Source: Lentisphaerales bacterium (lineage in GTDB: Bacteria > Verrucomicrobiota > Kiritimatiellia > JAUXFM01). Taken from it: DNA of 44,438 nucleotides. The notes beneath the pieces were generated by a model. It ran no database searches. It was given only the letters and a program-made list of their open reading frames with translations, and was not told where the DNA came from. Below are positions 7,621-16,778 of the stretch, piece by piece. Where the stretch lies: the NCBI GenBank assembly GCA_030622955.1, contig JAUXFM010000009.1:1-44438 (forward strand), written 5' to 3'. How positions within the stretch are numbered: position 1 is the stretch's first letter; each line of letters begins with the position of its first letter. Both the position numbers and the translations under genes were made by a program.

Positions 7621-9726
7621 CTACTTCTCGTCCTTCTCACCACGGTCGTGCATAGCTTCCTTGCGTGAGAGCTTGATGCGGCCCCGATCATCGACAGCAA
7701 TGCACTTGACCCACATCTGGTCGCCCATCTTGCAAACGTCTTCAACAGCGCCAACGCGGAAATCTGCCAGTTCACTGATATGAACAAGGCCATCCTTGCC
7801 CGGCAGGATCTCAACAAAGGCACCAAATTCCTTTATTCCTGTGACCCTACCGTCATAAATGACGCCTTCTTCCGCTTCGGCCGAAATGAGCCCCACCTCT
7901 TGCACGGCAATCTTCATCGCTTCACCGTTGGTGGCGAAAATGCTGACAGTGCCATCATCCTCAATATCTATTTGGGCGCCGGATGTCTCCGTAATACGTC
8001 TGATATTCTTGCCACCCGGCCCGATCAGCGCTCCGATCTTGTCAGGAGCAATTCTGATCTGCTCAATTCGTGGAGCATAAGGCGAGAGATCCTCGCGCGG
8101 TGCCGCCAACACGCCTTCCATGAAGTCCAGGATCTGATTCCTTGCAACCCTGGCCTTCTCGAAAGCGGCTTCGACCAGTTCCCATGTCAGACCACGAATC
8201 TTCAGGTCAACCTGGAACCCCGTTATGCCCTCTCGAGTGCCAGCCACCTTAAAGTCCATGTCACCTGAATGATCTTCCGCACCAATGATATCAGTGACCA
8301 ATTTTGCCTTTGTTCCGTCCGAGAACAACCCAATCGATATACCCGCTACAGGCCTGGTTATCTTGATGCCGGCATCCATCAACGCCAGAGTCCCAACACA
8401 GATGCTCGCCATTGACGAAGATCCATTCGAACCCATGATGTCGGCGACGAGCCTGATCGTGTAAGGACAGTCAACGGGAATAACCTCTTTAAGAGACCGT
8501 TCCGCAAGCGCACCGTGCCCAATTTCGCGCCGGCTCGTGAATCCAAGCCTGCCGGCCTCGCCTACACAATAGGGAGGGAAGTTGTAATGAAGCATGAATG
8601 ATTTCTCAGTTGCTCCACCGGTGATGCCGTCCATGTTCTGTGAATCGGACATTGTTCCAAGCGTAACTGAAGCCAATGCCTGTGTTTCACCCCGGTTGAA
8701 GAGGGCCGACCCGTGCGCGCGGGGCAGGAGTCTAACCTGTGCTTTGAGTTCCCTGAGTTCATCGGCAGCGCGTCCGCCTGTCCGCTTTCCTGCGTCCAGG
8801 ATCATCTTGCGACTGAGTTCTATATCCAGCTCATCAAATACAGCACGCATTTCTTCCTTTGTGATCTCGGGGAATTTCTCAACCAGTTTCTCGTTAAGAG
8901 TTTCCTTGATCTCTCCAACCTTGGTCTGCCGCTCGACCTTTCCACCGATCTCGAGGGCTGCGGACAGATCCGTTCCAACCATTTCCCGGGCGCTGTCCAG
9001 GATAGTAGTATCCGATGCTTCCTCGACAACCATCTTTTCGGGAAGACCCAGCTTGCTACGCAGCTCTAGCTGAGCTTCTATCAGCTTCACGCAAACAGGA
9101 TGCGCAAACTTCATTGCTGCGATCATGTCCGCTTCCTTGATCTCTTGGCCACCACCCTCAATCATGAGTGGCAGGTCCTTTGTCGAACAATAGACAAGAT
9201 CCAAGTCGCTCTCCGCCCGCTGCTCATGCGTCGGATTGATAACGAATTCGCCATTGACCCTACCGACCCTGACACCGGCAATGGGGCCCATGAAAGGGAT
9301 CTCTGATATTGTGAGCGATGCGCTCGCAGCGACGACACTCAACATATCTGAATCGGTCTCGCCGTCAGCAGACAGCAACATGTTGTTGATCTGGACGTCA
9401 TTCCGATAGCCACTGGGGAACAGGGGCCGGATCGGTCTATCGGTAATACGCGCTGTAAGGATTTCTTTCTCTGCTGGCCTGGCTTCACGTTTGAAGAACC
9501 CGCCAGGGAATCTCCCTGCCGCGTAGAATTTCTCGCGATACTCGATCTGAAGAGGAAAGTAATCTATGCCTTCTCTTGGCGTCCTGCTGGCAGTGACGGC
9601 TGAGAAGAGGATTGTATCCGCCTGCTTCACGGTTACGGAGCCCGCAGCCTGTTGGGCCAGGAGTCCTGCTTCAATTATGATTGGCTGTGCGCCTGCTTCT
9701 ACTTGTACTGATACTGTATCTTTCAT
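7621..9726 (-). CDS. pnp: Polyribonucleotide nucleotidyltransferase (PNPase)
   Basis: A 701-residue phosphorolytic 3'-5' exoribonuclease, a core of RNA turnover. Two RNase PH domains flank a helical domain, followed by a KH domain (IGALIGPGGKNIRRITETSGAQ) and a C-terminal S1 domain (GVIYDGRVTGIKEFGAFVEI). The start at 9726 is set by AAGGAAAG just before the ATG. The reading frame stays open for 25 codons further upstream, but those lack family similarity. Length matches the family. It is the last gene of the nusA operon, 89 bases after rpsO, the usual rpsO-pnp order, and ends at the bidirectional terminator. Confidence 0.97.
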   Translation of the reverse strand: MKDTVSVQVEAGAQPIIIEAGLLAQQAAGSVTVKQADTILFSAVTASRTPREGIDYFPLQIEYREKFYAAGRFPGGFFKREARPAEKEILTARITDRPIRPLFPSGYRNDVQINNMLLSADGETDSDMLSVVAASASLTISEIPFMGPIAGVRVGRVNGEFVINPTHEQRAESDLDLVYCSTKDLPLMIEGGGQEIKEADMIAAMKFAHPVCVKLIEAQLELRSKLGLPEKMVVEEASDTTILDSAREMVGTDLSAALEIGGKVERQTKVGEIKETLNEKLVEKFPEITKEEMRAVFDELDIELSRKMILDAGKRTGGRAADELRELKAQVRLLPRAHGSALFNRGETQALASVTLGTMSDSQNMDGITGGATEKSFMLHYNFPPYCVGEAGRLGFTSRREIGHGALAERSLKEVIPVDCPYTIRLVADIMGSNGSSSMASICVGTLALMDAGIKITRPVAGISIGLFSDGTKAKLVTDIIGAEDHSGDMDFKVAGTREGITGFQVDLKIRGLTWELVEAAFEKARVARNQILDFMEGVLAAPREDLSPYAPRIEQIRIAPDKIGALIGPGGKNIRRITETSGAQIDIEDDGTVSIFATNGEAMKIAVQEVGLISAEAEEGVIYDGRVTGIKEFGAFVEILPGKDGLVHISELADFRVGAVEDVCKMGDQMWVKCIAVDDRGRIKLSRKEAMHDRGEKDEK

Positions 9727-9815
9727 TTTCTTTCCTTCTTTAGTGGTGCTATGAGAGAGACCAAGAATAGAGTTCCCGCATGATAAACGTAAGGAGGTCA
9801 ATGCGGACAGAGAGA

Positions 9816-10085
9816 CTATCGGCGGAGGTTTAGTTCCTTGATAATTTTCTGGTAACGCTTCTCGTCCTTGCCCTTGATGTAGTCAAGGAGACTACGGCGG
9901 GCATTCACCATCTTAATAAGACCGTAACGGGAACTATGATCCTTCCTGTGGCTCTTGAGATGAGCCGTAAGTTCCTCAATACGAGTGGATAACAGAGCTA
10001 TCTGCACTTCACTGGACCCCGTGTCCTTCTCATGGTGCTTGAACTTTTCCGCGACTTTTTCTTTCTTGGCCTTATCTATAGCCAT
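9816..10085 (-). CDS. rpsO: 30S ribosomal protein S15
   Basis: 89 residues, the standard length, with the family core GSSEVQIALLSTRIEELTAHLKSHRKDHSSRYGL and the C-terminal RRSLLDYIKGKDEKRYQKII. S15 is a primary 16S rRNA binding protein of the small-subunit platform. The start at 10085 has AAAAGG upstream; the frame is open further upstream, but that extension is not S15-like. It sits between ribF and pnp. The 79-base leader contains a hairpin (10130-10164) that could take part in S15 autoregulation. Confidence 0.97.
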   Translation of the reverse strand: MAIDKAKKEKVAEKFKHHEKDTGSSEVQIALLSTRIEELTAHLKSHRKDHSSRYGLIKMVNARRSLLDYIKGKDEKRYQKIIKELNLRR

Positions 10086-10164
10086 TTCTCTACACCTTTT
10101 CCTTTGTTCTATTGTTGTTTTAAAACATACAGGCGTTCTGAAAGCTTGTAAAGAACTCTTCCTG

Positions 10165-11106
10165 TCATTTTTTTGCCATGCCTGTCGCCCTTCGAGCCAG
10201 GGCAACATCCCGAGCAATCTGCTCGGACAGTGCCCGCTCAGATCTGAACCGACGCTCGGACCGTATATGTCTCAGGAAGAACACCTCCAGCGTCTCGCCA
10301 TACAGGTCCTTATCGAAATCAAGAAGATGCAACTCCAGTGAGGGCCGCGGGGCACCCTGCACCTTGAAAGTAGGACGAATGCCAATGTTAAGAACACCCG
10401 GCACGATCCTTCCTCGAACCTGGGCCCTTACGATATAAACGCCGCCTGGTGGATGTACCTCGTTTTCCGGCTTGAGATTCGCCGTTGGATACCCCAGCTT
10501 TCGGCCGACCGTTCTACCAACGACAACTTTTCCTCGTATACTGAATGGCCGACCCAGCATCGCCTTGGCATCTGACAGCTTCCCCTTGAGCACCAACTCC
10601 CGGACATCCGTACTCGAGATCACCTTTCCCTGCCTCAACAGGGAAGGCACCGTCGTTATTTTGACGCCCATCTCTCTTGCGATCCTGTCAAGCCCCACTG
10701 TATCGCCACTGGCCCCTCTGCCAAAACGCCAGTCCTTGCCTACCAGGATCTCCTTTATCGCCGGAGCAGACCGACAGAGGCTCTGAATAAAAGCTTCAGG
10801 TGAAGCCACGCTGAGCCGTTTCGTGAACGACATGATCAGGCACCCATCAATCCCCTTATCTCTGAGGATCTCCAACCTGTGCGCGGTTGAGGTCAATAAC
10901 CGGGGTGCTTCTGCAGTGCCCTTTAACACCTTGAGGGGATGCGTGGCGAAGGTCAGCACCCAGGCTGAACCGCCAATTTCCGCAGCGCGATCGACAGCCT
11001 TGCAAATGACTTTCTGATGTCCTCTATGAACACCATCAAAGAAACCAGCAGCGAGCACGATTTTTCGTCCCTTGCCGAGATCTGCAGCTTTCTTCACAAT
11101 TCTCAT
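10165..11106 (-). CDS. ribF: Bifunctional riboflavin kinase / FAD synthetase
   Basis: A 313-residue bifunctional enzyme making FMN and then FAD from riboflavin. The N-terminal nucleotidyltransferase domain (about 1-180) has GFFDGVHRGHQ, the GxxHxGH-type ATP site of FAD synthetase, and ISSTDVRELV. The C-terminal riboflavin kinase domain (about 185-310) carries the GYPTANL metal/ATP motif, GVLNIGIRPTF and LELHLLDFDKDLYGE with the catalytic Glu. It lies between truB and rpsO in the nusA operon, a common bacterial arrangement. No FMN riboswitch is visible upstream. Confidence 0.96.
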   Translation of the reverse strand: MRIVKKAADLGKGRKIVLAAGFFDGVHRGHQKVICKAVDRAAEIGGSAWVLTFATHPLKVLKGTAEAPRLLTSTAHRLEILRDKGIDGCLIMSFTKRLSVASPEAFIQSLCRSAPAIKEILVGKDWRFGRGASGDTVGLDRIAREMGVKITTVPSLLRQGKVISSTDVRELVLKGKLSDAKAMLGRPFSIRGKVVVGRTVGRKLGYPTANLKPENEVHPPGGVYIVRAQVRGRIVPGVLNIGIRPTFKVQGAPRPSLELHLLDFDKDLYGETLEVFFLRHIRSERRFRSERALSEQIARDVALARRATGMAKK

Positions 11107-11173
11107 AGTTCTTGATCCGTCGTCGGCTATTGTCTACCCCGCAGCCCGTGAGGACCCGTTCAGCACTTGAAAC

Positions 11174-11932
11174 CTATCTTCCCGACACAAGAGCGCTCTG
11201 CGCCGGGATCAACACTTCACGCAGTCGGTCACGATCCATCTCAAGGATCTTCTCCATAGAAAGGGCGTTCTCAACACTCAATGCGCCAGATCTGGTGCGC
11301 CTGAGTTCTGTAATACAGGCACCGCAACCGAGGGCGTCCCCCACGTCAGCACAAAGTGTACGTATATACGTCCCCTTTGTGCACCTCACATAGAATGATG
11401 CCTTCGGAATGTCGCAGTCAACCAACGAGAACTCATAAACATGGATCAGCTTGGGTTTTCTCTCAACCGTCTTGCCTTTTCGTGCAAGCTTGTACAGCGG
11501 CACACCGTCCTTCTTGACTGCCGACACCATTGGCGGGATCTGCATGAGATCGCCGGTCAGCTTCTGCATTTCTGCTTCAAGTTGTTCACTTGTAACACCG
11601 TTCCAATCGCTCTCTTTCACTATTTCCCCGGAGATGTCATGTGTATCAGTGGTAATCCCGAGCTGCATGCTGCCCTCGTAGGCTTTATCGGAACCTATGA
11701 GATTGGCGGAGAGTTTCGTGCCTTTGCCGATAAGAATCACAAGCAGGCCGGTGGCTGACGGATCGAGCGTTCCGCCATGGCCTGTCTTCTTGAACGAGAA
11801 ATGGCGCCTGATCCTGTCAACAACATCGTGCGATGTCGGGCCTGCAGGTTTATCGACCAGGAGAATACCATCAAACGGGTCGCCGGATTTAGCCTGCGTC
11901 TTCTGCCTGAACCGTGGATCCCTTGCCGACAT
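11174..11932 (-). CDS. truB: tRNA pseudouridine-55 synthase
   Basis: A 252-residue TruB that isomerises U55 in the T-loop of tRNAs. The catalytic block is GHGGTLDPSATGLL with nucleophile Asp57 (numbered from the chosen start), preceded by LLVDKPAGPTSHDVV. YIRTLCADVG matches the family's RNA-binding region. The start at 11932 is preferred over an in-frame ATG at 11980 because AGAGGG precedes it and the upstream start would overlap rbfA by 35 bases. It begins 13 bases after the rbfA stop. There is no separate PUA-domain extension of note. Confidence 0.95.
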   Translation of the reverse strand: MSARDPRFRQKTQAKSGDPFDGILLVDKPAGPTSHDVVDRIRRHFSFKKTGHGGTLDPSATGLLVILIGKGTKLSANLIGSDKAYEGSMQLGITTDTHDISGEIVKESDWNGVTSEQLEAEMQKLTGDLMQIPPMVSAVKKDGVPLYKLARKGKTVERKPKLIHVYEFSLVDCDIPKASFYVRCTKGTYIRTLCADVGDALGCGACITELRRTRSGALSVENALSMEKILEMDRDRLREVLIPAQSALVSGR

Positions 11933-11945
11933 ACGAACTGGCCCT

Positions 11946-12317
11946 CTACTGTTCCTTGGCCTCTTCAGCCTGGTCGTCAAGTTCAGAGAGCAACGTCAAG
12001 ATTTCCGCACCTTCCTTTAAGGAGCTGTCACTGTGAAAAGAGAGTTTAGGTGTATACTTCAATCCGATATTCTTCCCTATTTCCCGCTGCATATCTGCCC
12101 TGTGTTTCTTGAGCACCTTCATCACCCTCTTCTTCTCTGCTTCATCCCCCATCACGGACACCAGCACCCTGGCACTTCGAAGGTTTGGGCTGGTTATCAC
12201 GTGGGTAATGGTAACACGCGCCAGATTGATATCACCCTCGTGGATCACTCGATACAGTGTCTGCCCGAGTTCCCTGCGCAACAGTTCATTAACCCTGGTA
12301 ATTCTATCTGTCTTCAT
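11946..12317 (-). CDS. rbfA: Ribosome-binding factor A
   Basis: A 123-residue RbfA, a KH-fold maturation factor of the 30S subunit that helps process the 16S 5' end. Family features are the N-terminal RITRVNELLRRELGQTLYR, the central VTITHVITSPNLRSARVLVSV and RADMQREIGKNIGLKYTPKLSF. The C-terminus is acidic (LDDQAEEAKEQ). It follows infB by 18 bases, the standard order. Confidence 0.95.
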   Translation of the reverse strand: MKTDRITRVNELLRRELGQTLYRVIHEGDINLARVTITHVITSPNLRSARVLVSVMGDEAEKKRVMKVLKKHRADMQREIGKNIGLKYTPKLSFHSDSSLKEGAEILTLLSELDDQAEEAKEQ

Positions 12318-12335
12318 CTGGTAGAACCCCGCAGG

Positions 12336-14402
12336 CTACAGGGCTTTGGCGAGTTCCTCGAGGATGTAGGCTTCTATGATGTCGCCCTCCTCGAAATCGT
12401 TAAATCTTTCAAGGCTGATGCCACATTCCTGACTTTCCTTCATTTCTCGAACATCGTCTTTATAGTGCCTCAAAGAAGAGAGAGAACCATTGTGGATCAT
12501 TGCACCTGCACGCTGTACTCTAGCTTTCGCTTTAGAAGTTACACGTCCATCAATGATCAGGCAGCCAGCGATCTTTTCCGTCTTGCCAAGCGAGTACACT
12601 TGCCTGACCTCGGCATGCCCCGTGATAACCTCCTTGATTTCAGGTTCGAGCAACCCGAGCATGGCTGCACTGACCTCATCAACGAGTTCGTAAATAATTG
12701 TGTGCATCCTGATTTCAACGCCTTCCCGCTTTGCTGCCGCCGTCACGCCGCCTTCTTTCGAGACATTGAATCCAAGAATTACTGCATTAGAAGCACTTGA
12801 GAGCAGGACGTCGTTCACCGTGACATTCCCTGTGCCCGTAAGAATCATATTGATAGAAATCTTCTCGCTCTTGATCTGCCCGAGCGCATGCTGAAGCGCC
12901 TCAATGGAGCCACGCACATCAGCCTTTATGACGAGCTTGAGTTCAAGCTTCTCGGCTTCCTTGATCTTGTCAAATAGATCATAGAGCGATGCTCTTTTGG
13001 GGACTGTTGTCTGCTCTGCTTTGGCCGCCATTGCACGCTCTTCCGCAAGTGATCGAGCAACCTTGTCATTCGTGCATATCTTGAATTCAACACCGACTTC
13101 AGGCACCCCTGTCAGACCGAGACATTTCACAGGAGTCGCTGGTCCCACGCTCTTGACCTTCACGCCATGGTCATTGATCAAGGCCCTTACTCTGCCCCAA
13201 TACTGATCACACAGTATGACATCGCCCACTCTCAAAGTGCCGGACATCACCAGCAGATTCGTGGTAGGCCCCATGCCGGGCTCAAGTTGAGCTTCCACAA
13301 CGTAGCCCTGCCCCCTTCTCGCTGGGCTTGCTGTCAGCTCCAACATCTCAGCCTGCAACAGGATCAGTTCGAGCAGCTCCTTCACACCTTTGCCGGTAAT
13401 TGCGCTTACCTCTGCGCAGACAATGTCGCCACCCCAGTCTTCCGGAGCCAGATCAATGGCTTGCAACTGCTGTCGAACTTTATCAGGATTGGCGCCCGGC
13501 AAATCAATCTTATTGATTGCGATCATGATCGTAACACCCGATGCTTTGGCGTGCTTGATGGCTTCCTCTGTCTGCGGCATGATCCCATCGTCTGCGGCAA
13601 TGATTATCACGGCGATATCCGTCAAATTAGCGCCACGTGCACGCATGGCCGTAAAGGCCTCATGCCCGGGGGTATCAAGAAAAGTGATCTTCTGGCCACC
13701 CGCCTCAACCGTATAGGCACCTATATGCTGAGTTATGCCGCCAGATTCGCCCTGTGCTACGGTCGTGTCCCTTATCTTATCAAGAAGCGAGGTCTTACCA
13801 TGGTCGACATGGCCAAGGAATGTGACGATCGGGGCCCTAGGCACCATATCTTCAGGCCGATCTTCTTCTTCCTTCTCTTCCATCATTCCTTTCTTCATGA
13901 GGACCTGACGGTGTTCTTCAACCTTCTTCTCATGTTCAAGAACAAATCCATGGTTTTCGGCTATCTTCTGGGCAATCTTGGGGTCAATTCGCTCGTTGAT
14001 AGAGGCCAGAACATTATGCTTCATCAGTTCCGCGATAAGCTGGTTCGGCCGCAGGTTAATTATTCCGGCGAATTCTTTCACCACAATTGCGCCCCTGGTT
14101 CTGATCACCTTATCACCAGTCTTCGCCGGCTCGGCTTCGACCGGTGCGGGAGGAGCTGGTGTTGCCGGTTCACTCTTTTTCACCTCAGCGGGTGGCGTGG
14201 ATTCCTTCGGCGCCTCCTCCTGTGCCAGGGCCTCGGCGGGTTCAGACTTATCACCGCCGCCAAGCTTGTCCATCGCTAATGCAAGCGAAGCGTCGTCCAG
14301 GTTGCTCATATGGCTCTTGGCTTCCAAGCCAAGGTCATGAAGCTTCGCGAGAAGCTCCTTGCTGGTCAGTGTCAGCTCTTTGGCAAGCTCGTGTACTCTC
14401 AT
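12336..14402 (-). CDS. infB: Translation initiation factor IF-2
   Basis: A 688-residue GTPase that places initiator tRNA on the ribosome. It has an N-terminal IF2-N domain ([20 protein letters not shown]), then a short Pro/Ala/Glu-rich linker (about 50-95). A second IF2-N-like region (about 100-155) precedes the G domain, with P-loop GHVDHGKT (197-204), DTPGHEAF and NKIDLPG. Domains II-IV follow, ending [12 protein letters not shown]. It is shorter than the E. coli alpha form because the linker is short. The ATG overlaps the nusA stop by one base (TAATG), so translation is coupled. Confidence 0.97.
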   Translation of the reverse strand: MRVHELAKELTLTSKELLAKLHDLGLEAKSHMSNLDDASLALAMDKLGGGDKSEPAEALAQEEAPKESTPPAEVKKSEPATPAPPAPVEAEPAKTGDKVIRTRGAIVVKEFAGIINLRPNQLIAELMKHNVLASINERIDPKIAQKIAENHGFVLEHEKKVEEHRQVLMKKGMMEEKEEEDRPEDMVPRAPIVTFLGHVDHGKTSLLDKIRDTTVAQGESGGITQHIGAYTVEAGGQKITFLDTPGHEAFTAMRARGANLTDIAVIIIAADDGIMPQTEEAIKHAKASGVTIMIAINKIDLPGANPDKVRQQLQAIDLAPEDWGGDIVCAEVSAITGKGVKELLELILLQAEMLELTASPARRGQGYVVEAQLEPGMGPTTNLLVMSGTLRVGDVILCDQYWGRVRALINDHGVKVKSVGPATPVKCLGLTGVPEVGVEFKICTNDKVARSLAEERAMAAKAEQTTVPKRASLYDLFDKIKEAEKLELKLVIKADVRGSIEALQHALGQIKSEKISINMILTGTGNVTVNDVLLSSASNAVILGFNVSKEGGVTAAAKREGVEIRMHTIIYELVDEVSAAMLGLLEPEIKEVITGHAEVRQVYSLGKTEKIAGCLIIDGRVTSKAKARVQRAGAMIHNGSLSSLRHYKDDVREMKESQECGISLERFNDFEEGDIIEAYILEELAKAL

Positions 14403-15670
14403 TACTCTAATTCTTCTCCCTCGTCCTGGATGAATGCTGAAGCGGCCTCACAAATTGCTTTGGCAGTCTCGGCATCGAATCCTGCCATTTCCTCAATGTC
14501 TGCCTGCTCAGCAGCCAGGATACCTTCAACTGTCAAGAAACCTGCATTAACAAGGGCTTCTGCGTTCTCCTGACTGATCCCCTCAATGACGGCAAGCTGT
14601 TTCACAGCACGTGAGACCTTCTCCTCGAAAGTGACCTCGCCCTCGTCCTTCTCGATGTCGACCTTCCAACCGAGCAATTTGGCCGTAAGACGGACATTCT
14701 GGCCTCTCTTCCCGATGGCAAGGGACAATTGCTCTGCATCGGCAACGACATGAACCAACTTGAGCTTGTCGGGATCAATATACACTTTGAGCAGTTTTGC
14801 CGGCGAAAGGGCGTTCGTGACGTACGTCTTGACGTCATCACTCCACCGCACAATGTCGATTTTCTCACCAGACAGCTCCCGCACGATATTCTTAACACGG
14901 ATCCCCCGCATACCGACACACGCGCCCACGGGATCTACTTTTTCATCATGAGAGACCACTGCAATTTTTGTGCGGAACCCGGCCTCTCTTGCCATACCCT
15001 TGATCTCAACAATGCCATCGGCGATCTCAGTAACTTCAAGTTCAAACAGCCGTCTGACAAAATCAGGGTGACTCCTCGACAAGACCACGCTGGGTCCACC
15101 GGTATTGTTCTGAACATTGACGATGTAGGCACGAATCCGGTCGCCAATCTGGTATTCCTCGATTGACACCCTTTCTTGGGAGGGCATAATGGCCTCGGCC
15201 CTGCCGAGATCAACGAGGATATCGCCTCTCTCAAAACGGCGAACAACGCCACTGACAATTTCACCGGCCCTGTCCTTATACTCCTCAAACACAATTTCGC
15301 GCTCTGCCTGCCTTATCTTCTGCAAAATCGTCTGCTTGGCCGTCTGGGCGGCTATCCGGCCAAAATCGCGGGGTGTGATCTCCACCTCAACGGCATCCCC
15401 GATATTGCAGTCTGGATTGATCTTCTTCGCCTTGGCCAGGGAGATCGTATCCGCCGTTCTTGAAGCCTTTTCAGTAACTTCCATTTCTGCGAAAACCTTG
15501 ATTTCGCAAGTTTCCCGGTTGATCTCAACCTTGGGATCCTTGCCATCTTCCGAACCCTTGCGCGAAGCGGTAACGAGAGCTGATTCGAGGGCCTGCAACA
15601 GAGTTTCGCGGTTGATGCCACGCTCTTTTTCCATATAATTCACGAGCGTGATCAATTCCTCGTTCATCAT
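14402..15670 (-). CDS. nusA: Transcription termination/antitermination factor NusA
   Basis: About 422 residues: N-terminal RNA-polymerase-binding domain, S1 domain (GEIVSGVVRRFERGDILVDLG), two KH domains (VGACVGMRGIRVKNIVRELSGEKID and LSLAIGKRGQNVRLTAKL) and a C-terminal helix-hairpin-helix segment ending in an acidic tail. The start at 15670 (MMNEELITLVNYME) has AAGGGA at good spacing. A further in-frame ATG at 15688 also has a fair site (GAGGG), so the start is not certain. It heads the operon, with no rimP upstream, unlike many bacteria. The promoter is at 15776-15804, and a terminator-like hairpin in the leader suggests attenuation. Confidence 0.95.
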   Translation of the reverse strand: MMNEELITLVNYMEKERGINRETLLQALESALVTASRKGSEDGKDPKVEINRETCEIKVFAEMEVTEKASRTADTISLAKAKKINPDCNIGDAVEVEITPRDFGRIAAQTAKQTILQKIRQAEREIVFEEYKDRAGEIVSGVVRRFERGDILVDLGRAEAIMPSQERVSIEEYQIGDRIRAYIVNVQNNTGGPSVVLSRSHPDFVRRLFELEVTEIADGIVEIKGMAREAGFRTKIAVVSHDEKVDPVGACVGMRGIRVKNIVRELSGEKIDIVRWSDDVKTYVTNALSPAKLLKVYIDPDKLKLVHVVADAEQLSLAIGKRGQNVRLTAKLLGWKVDIEKDEGEVTFEEKVSRAVKQLAVIEGISQENAEALVNAGFLTVEGILAAEQADIEEMAGFDAETAKAICEAASAFIQDEGEELE

Positions 15671-15720
15671 TTTATTTCCCTTGGGCATGGCAAATCCCTC
15701 ACAAAAGCTATAGCTCACAT

Positions 15721-15746
15721 ATAAAAGGGTGGGTCTAAGCCCACCC
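15721..15746 (-). terminator. Intrinsic-terminator-like hairpin in the nusA leader
   Basis: On the minus strand GGGTGGG-CTTAGA-CCCACCC forms a 7-bp GC-rich stem followed directly by TTTTAT. It lies between the nusA promoter and its start codon, so it would act as a leader attenuator. Alternatively it could end a very short leader RNA. Confidence 0.55.
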
Positions 15747-15775
15747 GGCCCAAAATCCAGCTTTAACGCTCTGGC

Positions 15776-15804
15776 ACTCTATTCCCGCGGGGAAATAGTG
15801 TCAA
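15776..15804 (-). promoter_or_regulatory. Promoter of the nusA-pnp operon
   Basis: On the minus strand a consensus TTGACA (15799-15804) and TAGAGT (15776-15781) are separated by 17 bases, about 105 bases before the nusA start. The spacer carries an imperfect palindrome (CTATT-CCC against GGG-AATAG), and the promoter is bracketed by the inverted repeat CAAAATCCA/TGGATTTTG (15751-15759, 15808-15816). Confidence 0.65.
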
Positions 15805-15892
15805 GAGTGGATTTTGCGGTTTTTGGTCAGATCTATGCGCTTGTCGCAGCTTGCCCTGCATGGTAAAAAATTCACTCCTTCAGGGTAGAGCA

Positions 15893-16708
15893 ATGAATAG
15901 AACCACTTTCTGGAATCATATCAGGGCAAATGACCACTACCACACAACGGGTAGTGATCGCAACATGGCCGACCGCCTCATGGGTTGGTCAGATTCCTGG
16001 TATTACCTGCGCGGCCTCTCGATCATAATCTGCGGCTGCGTGATCGCACTTCTTCGTCGCTTCACTCGCGATACCTGGAGCAATCGTTCCATAGGCATGC
16101 TGAATCTCATAGAAGGTTGCGGTGGACATGTGAACATCACCGGCCTGAACAACATCGCAAAACTTGATAAACCGGTGGTTTACATAAGCAACCACATGAG
16201 CGTGGTCGAAACAATGTTGGTGCCCGGCGCTATCGTGCTGGCGTTTCAGGATGTGACAACTGTCGTCAAAGAGAGTTTGCTACATTACCCTTTCTTCGGC
16301 CCCATAATGAAGACCCTTGATCCCATAAGCGTGACGAGGAAGAATCCCCGCAAAGATCTCAGGGCTGTACTCGAGAAGGGCGAATTGGAGCTGCGCAACG
16401 GTAGATCCGTCGTGCTCTTCCCTCAGGCAACGCGGGCGCCGGGATTCCAACCAGCGTCGTTCAACACACTCGGCGTGAAACTGGCCAAGCGCGCTGGCGT
16501 CCAGGTTGTCCCTGTAGCATTGAAAACTGATTTTCAACAGCCGGGTCGAAGAATCAAGGATATCGGCCCCCTCGACAGGAGCAAGACCTTGTTCTTCCGG
16601 TTCGGCAAACCATTGTCGGTCGAGAACAGCAAGGAGACCCACGAACAGGTCGTACGCTTCATTGTCGACAACCTGCGCAGCTGGGGCGCTGTGATCAGTG
16701 AGCGGTGA
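15893..16708 (+). CDS. PlsC-family 1-acylglycerol-3-phosphate acyltransferase-like protein
   Basis: A 271-residue acyltransferase with an N-terminal hydrophobic helix (about 41-55) that should tether it to the inner membrane. The family motif I reads NHMSVVE (100-106), an HX4E rather than the usual HX4D. Motif III-like FPQATRAPGFQPASF (176-190) replaces the common FPEGTRS, and a Pro-containing VPVAL follows. Transfer of an acyl chain to a lyso-phospholipid precursor or a related lipid is likely; the exact acceptor is unknown. AGGGTAGAG before the ATG at 15893 sets the start; an upstream in-frame ATG at 15851 lacks one. It diverges from nusA and converges with alr. Confidence 0.82.
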   Translation: MNRTTFWNHIRANDHYHTTGSDRNMADRLMGWSDSWYYLRGLSIIICGCVIALLRRFTRDTWSNRSIGMLNLIEGCGGHVNITGLNNIAKLDKPVVYISNHMSVVETMLVPGAIVLAFQDVTTVVKESLLHYPFFGPIMKTLDPISVTRKNPRKDLRAVLEKGELELRNGRSVVLFPQATRAPGFQPASFNTLGVKLAKRAGVQVVPVALKTDFQQPGRRIKDIGPLDRSKTLFFRFGKPLSVENSKETHEQVVRFIVDNLRSWGAVISER

Positions 16709-16778
16709 TCAGTATATCTCAAATCTTGAATGGCTTCCTGACAGGACTCGGGCTAGGCGGCCATGACCCACTGAAACA

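Noticed and set aside
11107-11173. Search for an FMN riboswitch before ribF
   Set aside because: The gap is only 67 bases, inside an operon, and lacks the conserved riboswitch core.
13167-14279. 370-codon open frame on the plus strand
   Set aside because: It is antisense to infB, has no family resemblance, and lies opposite a fully conserved gene.
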